From the IMG/VR virus record IMGVR_UViG_3300046690_000143, positions 1 to 20,451 of that record: a stretch of DNA of 20,451 nucleotides; one strand, written 5' to 3'. Numbering within the stretch: the stretch's first letter is position 1; the number at the start of each line of letters is the position of its first letter. The translations under genes were made by a program, and so were the position numbers. Below the pieces are notes generated by a model. It saw only the letters and a list, made by a program, of their open reading frames with translations. It was not told the DNA's origin and searched no databases. The DNA comes from a virus. This document shows positions 19,184 through 20,451 of this stretch, piece after piece.

Positions 19184-19200
19184 CTAGCGACTCGAACGCA
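19184..19200 (-). promoter_or_regulatory. Family A element, copy A7
   Basis: CTAGCGACTCGAACGCA, 5 bp from the left end of element C2 and 35 bp upstream of the nuclease gene. Confidence 0.6.
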
Positions 19201-19204
19201 GGAG

Positions 19205-19294
19205 TGTAGAAGTGCAGTTTTGAGGTCTGGTTTCGGTTTCCCTTAGGGACTCCTTAGAGATATGTGATTTGGGGGTCAAAACTACACTTCTACA
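19205..19294. repeat. 90-bp element C2 with inverted ends
   Basis: The left end TGTAGAAGTGCAGTTTTGA and the inverted right end agree at 18 of 19 positions. The centre has CCTTAGGGA twice in slightly altered form. It is the same length as C1 (2709-2798), with 8 differences by eye. Confidence 0.75.
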
Positions 19295-19379
19295 TTCTTG
19301 CAGGTCAGAGGCTTGTACTCATCCGCTGTAGCGCCGTAGGCGTGTAGAAGCGCTACGCGCCTGTCTGAGGGCATGCGAA

Positions 19380-19412
19380 AGCCCCACCGGTCCACGGGGG
19401 TCCGATGGGGCT
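19380..19412 (-). terminator. Hairpin after the 68-aa gene
   Basis: On the minus strand AGCCCCATCGG pairs with CCGGTGGGGCT (11 bp, one G-U) and is followed by TTCG. It lies 21 bp past the stop at 19434 and has no long T run. Confidence 0.65.
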
Positions 19413-19433
19413 GGAAGGCTGCGAGAGGGCCGC

Positions 19434-19640
19434 TCAGCGGTTCTGAGAGCGCAGCGCACGGACCAGCGATAGCCAGCCTTGACGCGAGTACGCCTCAACC
19501 ACGATGGGCAGATGCCGCGCGCAGCAGAACGAGACATCCGCAGGGCTCTCAGTCTGCGGCTGCACTACGAATGAGACAGGCCCAGGTTCCGGCGCGTGCT
19601 CGTCGGCGCATCCCTTGCAGTTCTGATGTTCGTCACTCAT
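19434..19640 (-). CDS. Small Cys/His protein, 68 aa
   Basis: ATG 19640 has GGGAGAGACC directly upstream. The product starts MSDEHQNCKGCADEH and later has FCCARH, a possible single zinc site (CxxC with CC..H). The C-terminus is helical and basic (SRQGWLSLVRALRSQNR). It stands alone between two hairpins. No function is recognised. Confidence 0.65.
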   Translation of the reverse strand: MSDEHQNCKGCADEHAPEPGPVSFVVQPQTESPADVSFCCARHLPIVVEAYSRQGWLSLVRALRSQNR

Positions 19641-19659
19641 GGTCTCTCCCAACGGGAAT

Positions 19660-19688
19660 GGGGCCCCAGGCATGTTGCCCAGGGCCCC
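19660..19688 (-). terminator. G/C-rich hairpin after the Glu-rich gene
   Basis: GGGGCCCTGGGC pairs with GCCTGGGGCCCC (two G-U pairs) around AACAT, past the stop at 19703. There is no T run after it. Confidence 0.6.
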
Positions 19689-19702
19689 CCACTTGGTGTG
19701 TC

Positions 19703-20451
19703 TTACAGGGTGGCAGTGATCATGGCCTTGACTGCCGCGTAAAGCTCCTCAAGCTCAGCGCGCACGGCTTCTTTGGTCTCGTCGCTGGCGTGCTCAAAGT
19801 CCTCGGGCTTGGCCTTGACTACGTCCCGCTTGAGCTTCTGGACGAATGAGCGCACGCGGACATCCGGCGACTCAGCCTCAGTGGTCTCCTCGGTCTCCTC
19901 GGTCTCCTCGGTCTCCTCGGGCGTGCCCGCTCCCCCGGACGTCAGAGCCTTTTTCGCGTGGTACAGCTCGCGCTGAAGCTCACCGTGCCCCTTGAGCTGC
20001 GTACCGTACGTGTCAGCGATGAACTCCGAGACGCTGACATCCTCGGGCTTGGCCTCAAGTGCCTTGGCGTAGCGCTTCTGCTCTTCAGTGTCACTGTCCA
20101 GCGACCGGAGGTACTGCGCCCGGACGTCAGAGCGCTGGTGCTGCACGGCACGCTGAAGCTTCTTCAGAGCCTCCTCTGTGTCGTAGTCCTGCTCGAACCC
20201 CTCCCCTGCCTTGGCGTACAGCGCGCGAGCCGCCTCCTTGGCTGCATGCGAGGTGCCGAGGATGTCCGGGTTATTGTCCTTGTTGGGGATACGGCGCCAC
20301 ATGTCCAGCATGATCGAGGCAACATCCTTGGCAAGGTCACTGGTCTTCAGGTGAAGGTTCACACCCTCGGCCACCCGAACGGCGCCATCGGCGATCAGTT
20401 CCGTGACCCCGTTGTAGATGCTGTAGTCCTTGGGGTCGACCGTGCTGACCT
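19703..20451 (-). CDS. Unknown Glu-rich protein, 5' end outside window
   Basis: The frame is open from the stop at 19703 to the right edge. The part before the first internal GTG (20374) still reads like protein (STVDPKDYSIYNGVTELIAD), so the true start is probably just outside. The visible 249 codons give a helical, acidic protein. A low-complexity Glu/Thr stretch (EETEETEETEETTEAE) near the middle of the C-terminal half is encoded by a short tandem repeat. The C-terminus is helical (ETKEAVRAELEELYAAVKAM). I do not recognise the family; a scaffold or DNA-binding accessory of the early region is possible but unsupported. Confidence 0.75.
   Translation of the reverse strand, partial: VSTVDPKDYSIYNGVTELIADGAVRVAEGVNLHLKTSDLAKDVASIMLDMWRRIPNKDNNPDILGTSHAAKEAARALYAKAGEGFEQDYDTEEALKKLQRAVQHQRSDVRAQYLRSLDSDTEEQKRYAKALEAKPEDVSVSEFIADTYGTQLKGHGELQRELYHAKKALTSGGAGTPEETEETEETEETTEAESPDVRVRSFVQKLKRDVVKAKPEDFEHASDETKEAVRAELEELYAAVKAMITATL
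19885..19920. repeat. Short tandem 9-bp repeat in coding sequence
   Basis: About four copies of TCTCCTCGG encode the repeated Glu-Thr-Glu unit of the preceding entry. The copy number could change by slippage without breaking the frame. Confidence 0.7.

Larger units (their letters stand above)
19150..19379. other. Non-coding control region upstream of the early genes
   Basis: From right to left it holds a lone GTGTAGAAG box (19342-19350), GCAGGTCAGA (19300-19309), the 90-bp element C2 (19205-19294), family A element A7 (19184-19200) and family B half sites (19159-19182). The same order of C, GCAGGTCAGA and GTGTAGAAG occurs at 2709-2866. Confidence 0.65.

Noticed and set aside
1-20451. CRISPR array
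   Set aside because: The repeats found are kilobases apart or single pairs; there is no regular repeat-spacer pattern and no cas gene.

Overview
The window looks like part of a temperate, tailed double-stranded DNA phage, or a prophage, of Streptomyces or a close relative. The evidence is the high G+C content, the frequent GTG and TTG starts on strong GGAGG-type ribosome sites, a P27-like terminase small subunit beside an HNH gene, a large serine integrase, ThyX, a family A DNA polymerase, a D5-type primase-helicase and a phiC31 gp3-like protein. Almost everything is on the minus strand, so the phage reads from right to left. I see no typical immunity repressor in this stretch. Identifications come from motifs read by eye; no database search was run.

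Layout in the direction of transcription. At 20451-19434 lie a Glu-rich unknown protein (its start is outside the window) and a small Cys protein, each followed by a hairpin. A 90-bp element (C2) and other repeats follow at 19150-19380. The early replication block is next: a PD-(D/E)XK nuclease, a 49-aa membrane peptide, a gp3-like candidate directionality factor, small unknown genes, an HNH protein, primase-helicase and DNA polymerase (19149-11335). Then come a sigma-like protein, a second HNH gene broken into two frames, small proteins and a 26-aa membrane peptide, ThyX, a membrane protein and a dCMP deaminase-like enzyme, ending at a strong terminator at 6693-6725. A run of small unknown genes (6479-5335) ends at a bidirectional terminator that it shares with the only convincing plus-strand gene (5087-5281). 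The integrase cassette (4992-2953) follows. A non-coding region carries the second 90-bp element (C1). Finally there are tRNA-Asp, tRNA-Leu and tRNA-Pro, a small membrane (holin-like) protein, a papain-like peptidase, an HNH protein and the terminase small subunit, which runs off the left edge.

The most interesting content is the regulatory layer. Three unrelated repeat families sit at the starts of transcription units. Family A is a 17-bp near-palindrome (minus strand TGCGTTCGARYCGCTAG, seven copies). Family B is the dyad TACGAANNTTCGTA (five full copies plus half sites), often next to a terminator or merged with the next ribosome site. Family C is a 90-bp element with 19-bp imperfect inverted ends, present twice, 16.5 kb apart, on either side of the integrase and early genes. 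A fourth element, a 15-bp sequence with internal dyad symmetry, precedes both the plus-strand gene and the 5774 operon. The window also encodes a divergent sigma-70-like protein. A working picture is a phage-specific regulon in which these elements are promoters or operators read by phage proteins, one of them possibly this sigma-like factor; that link is inference.
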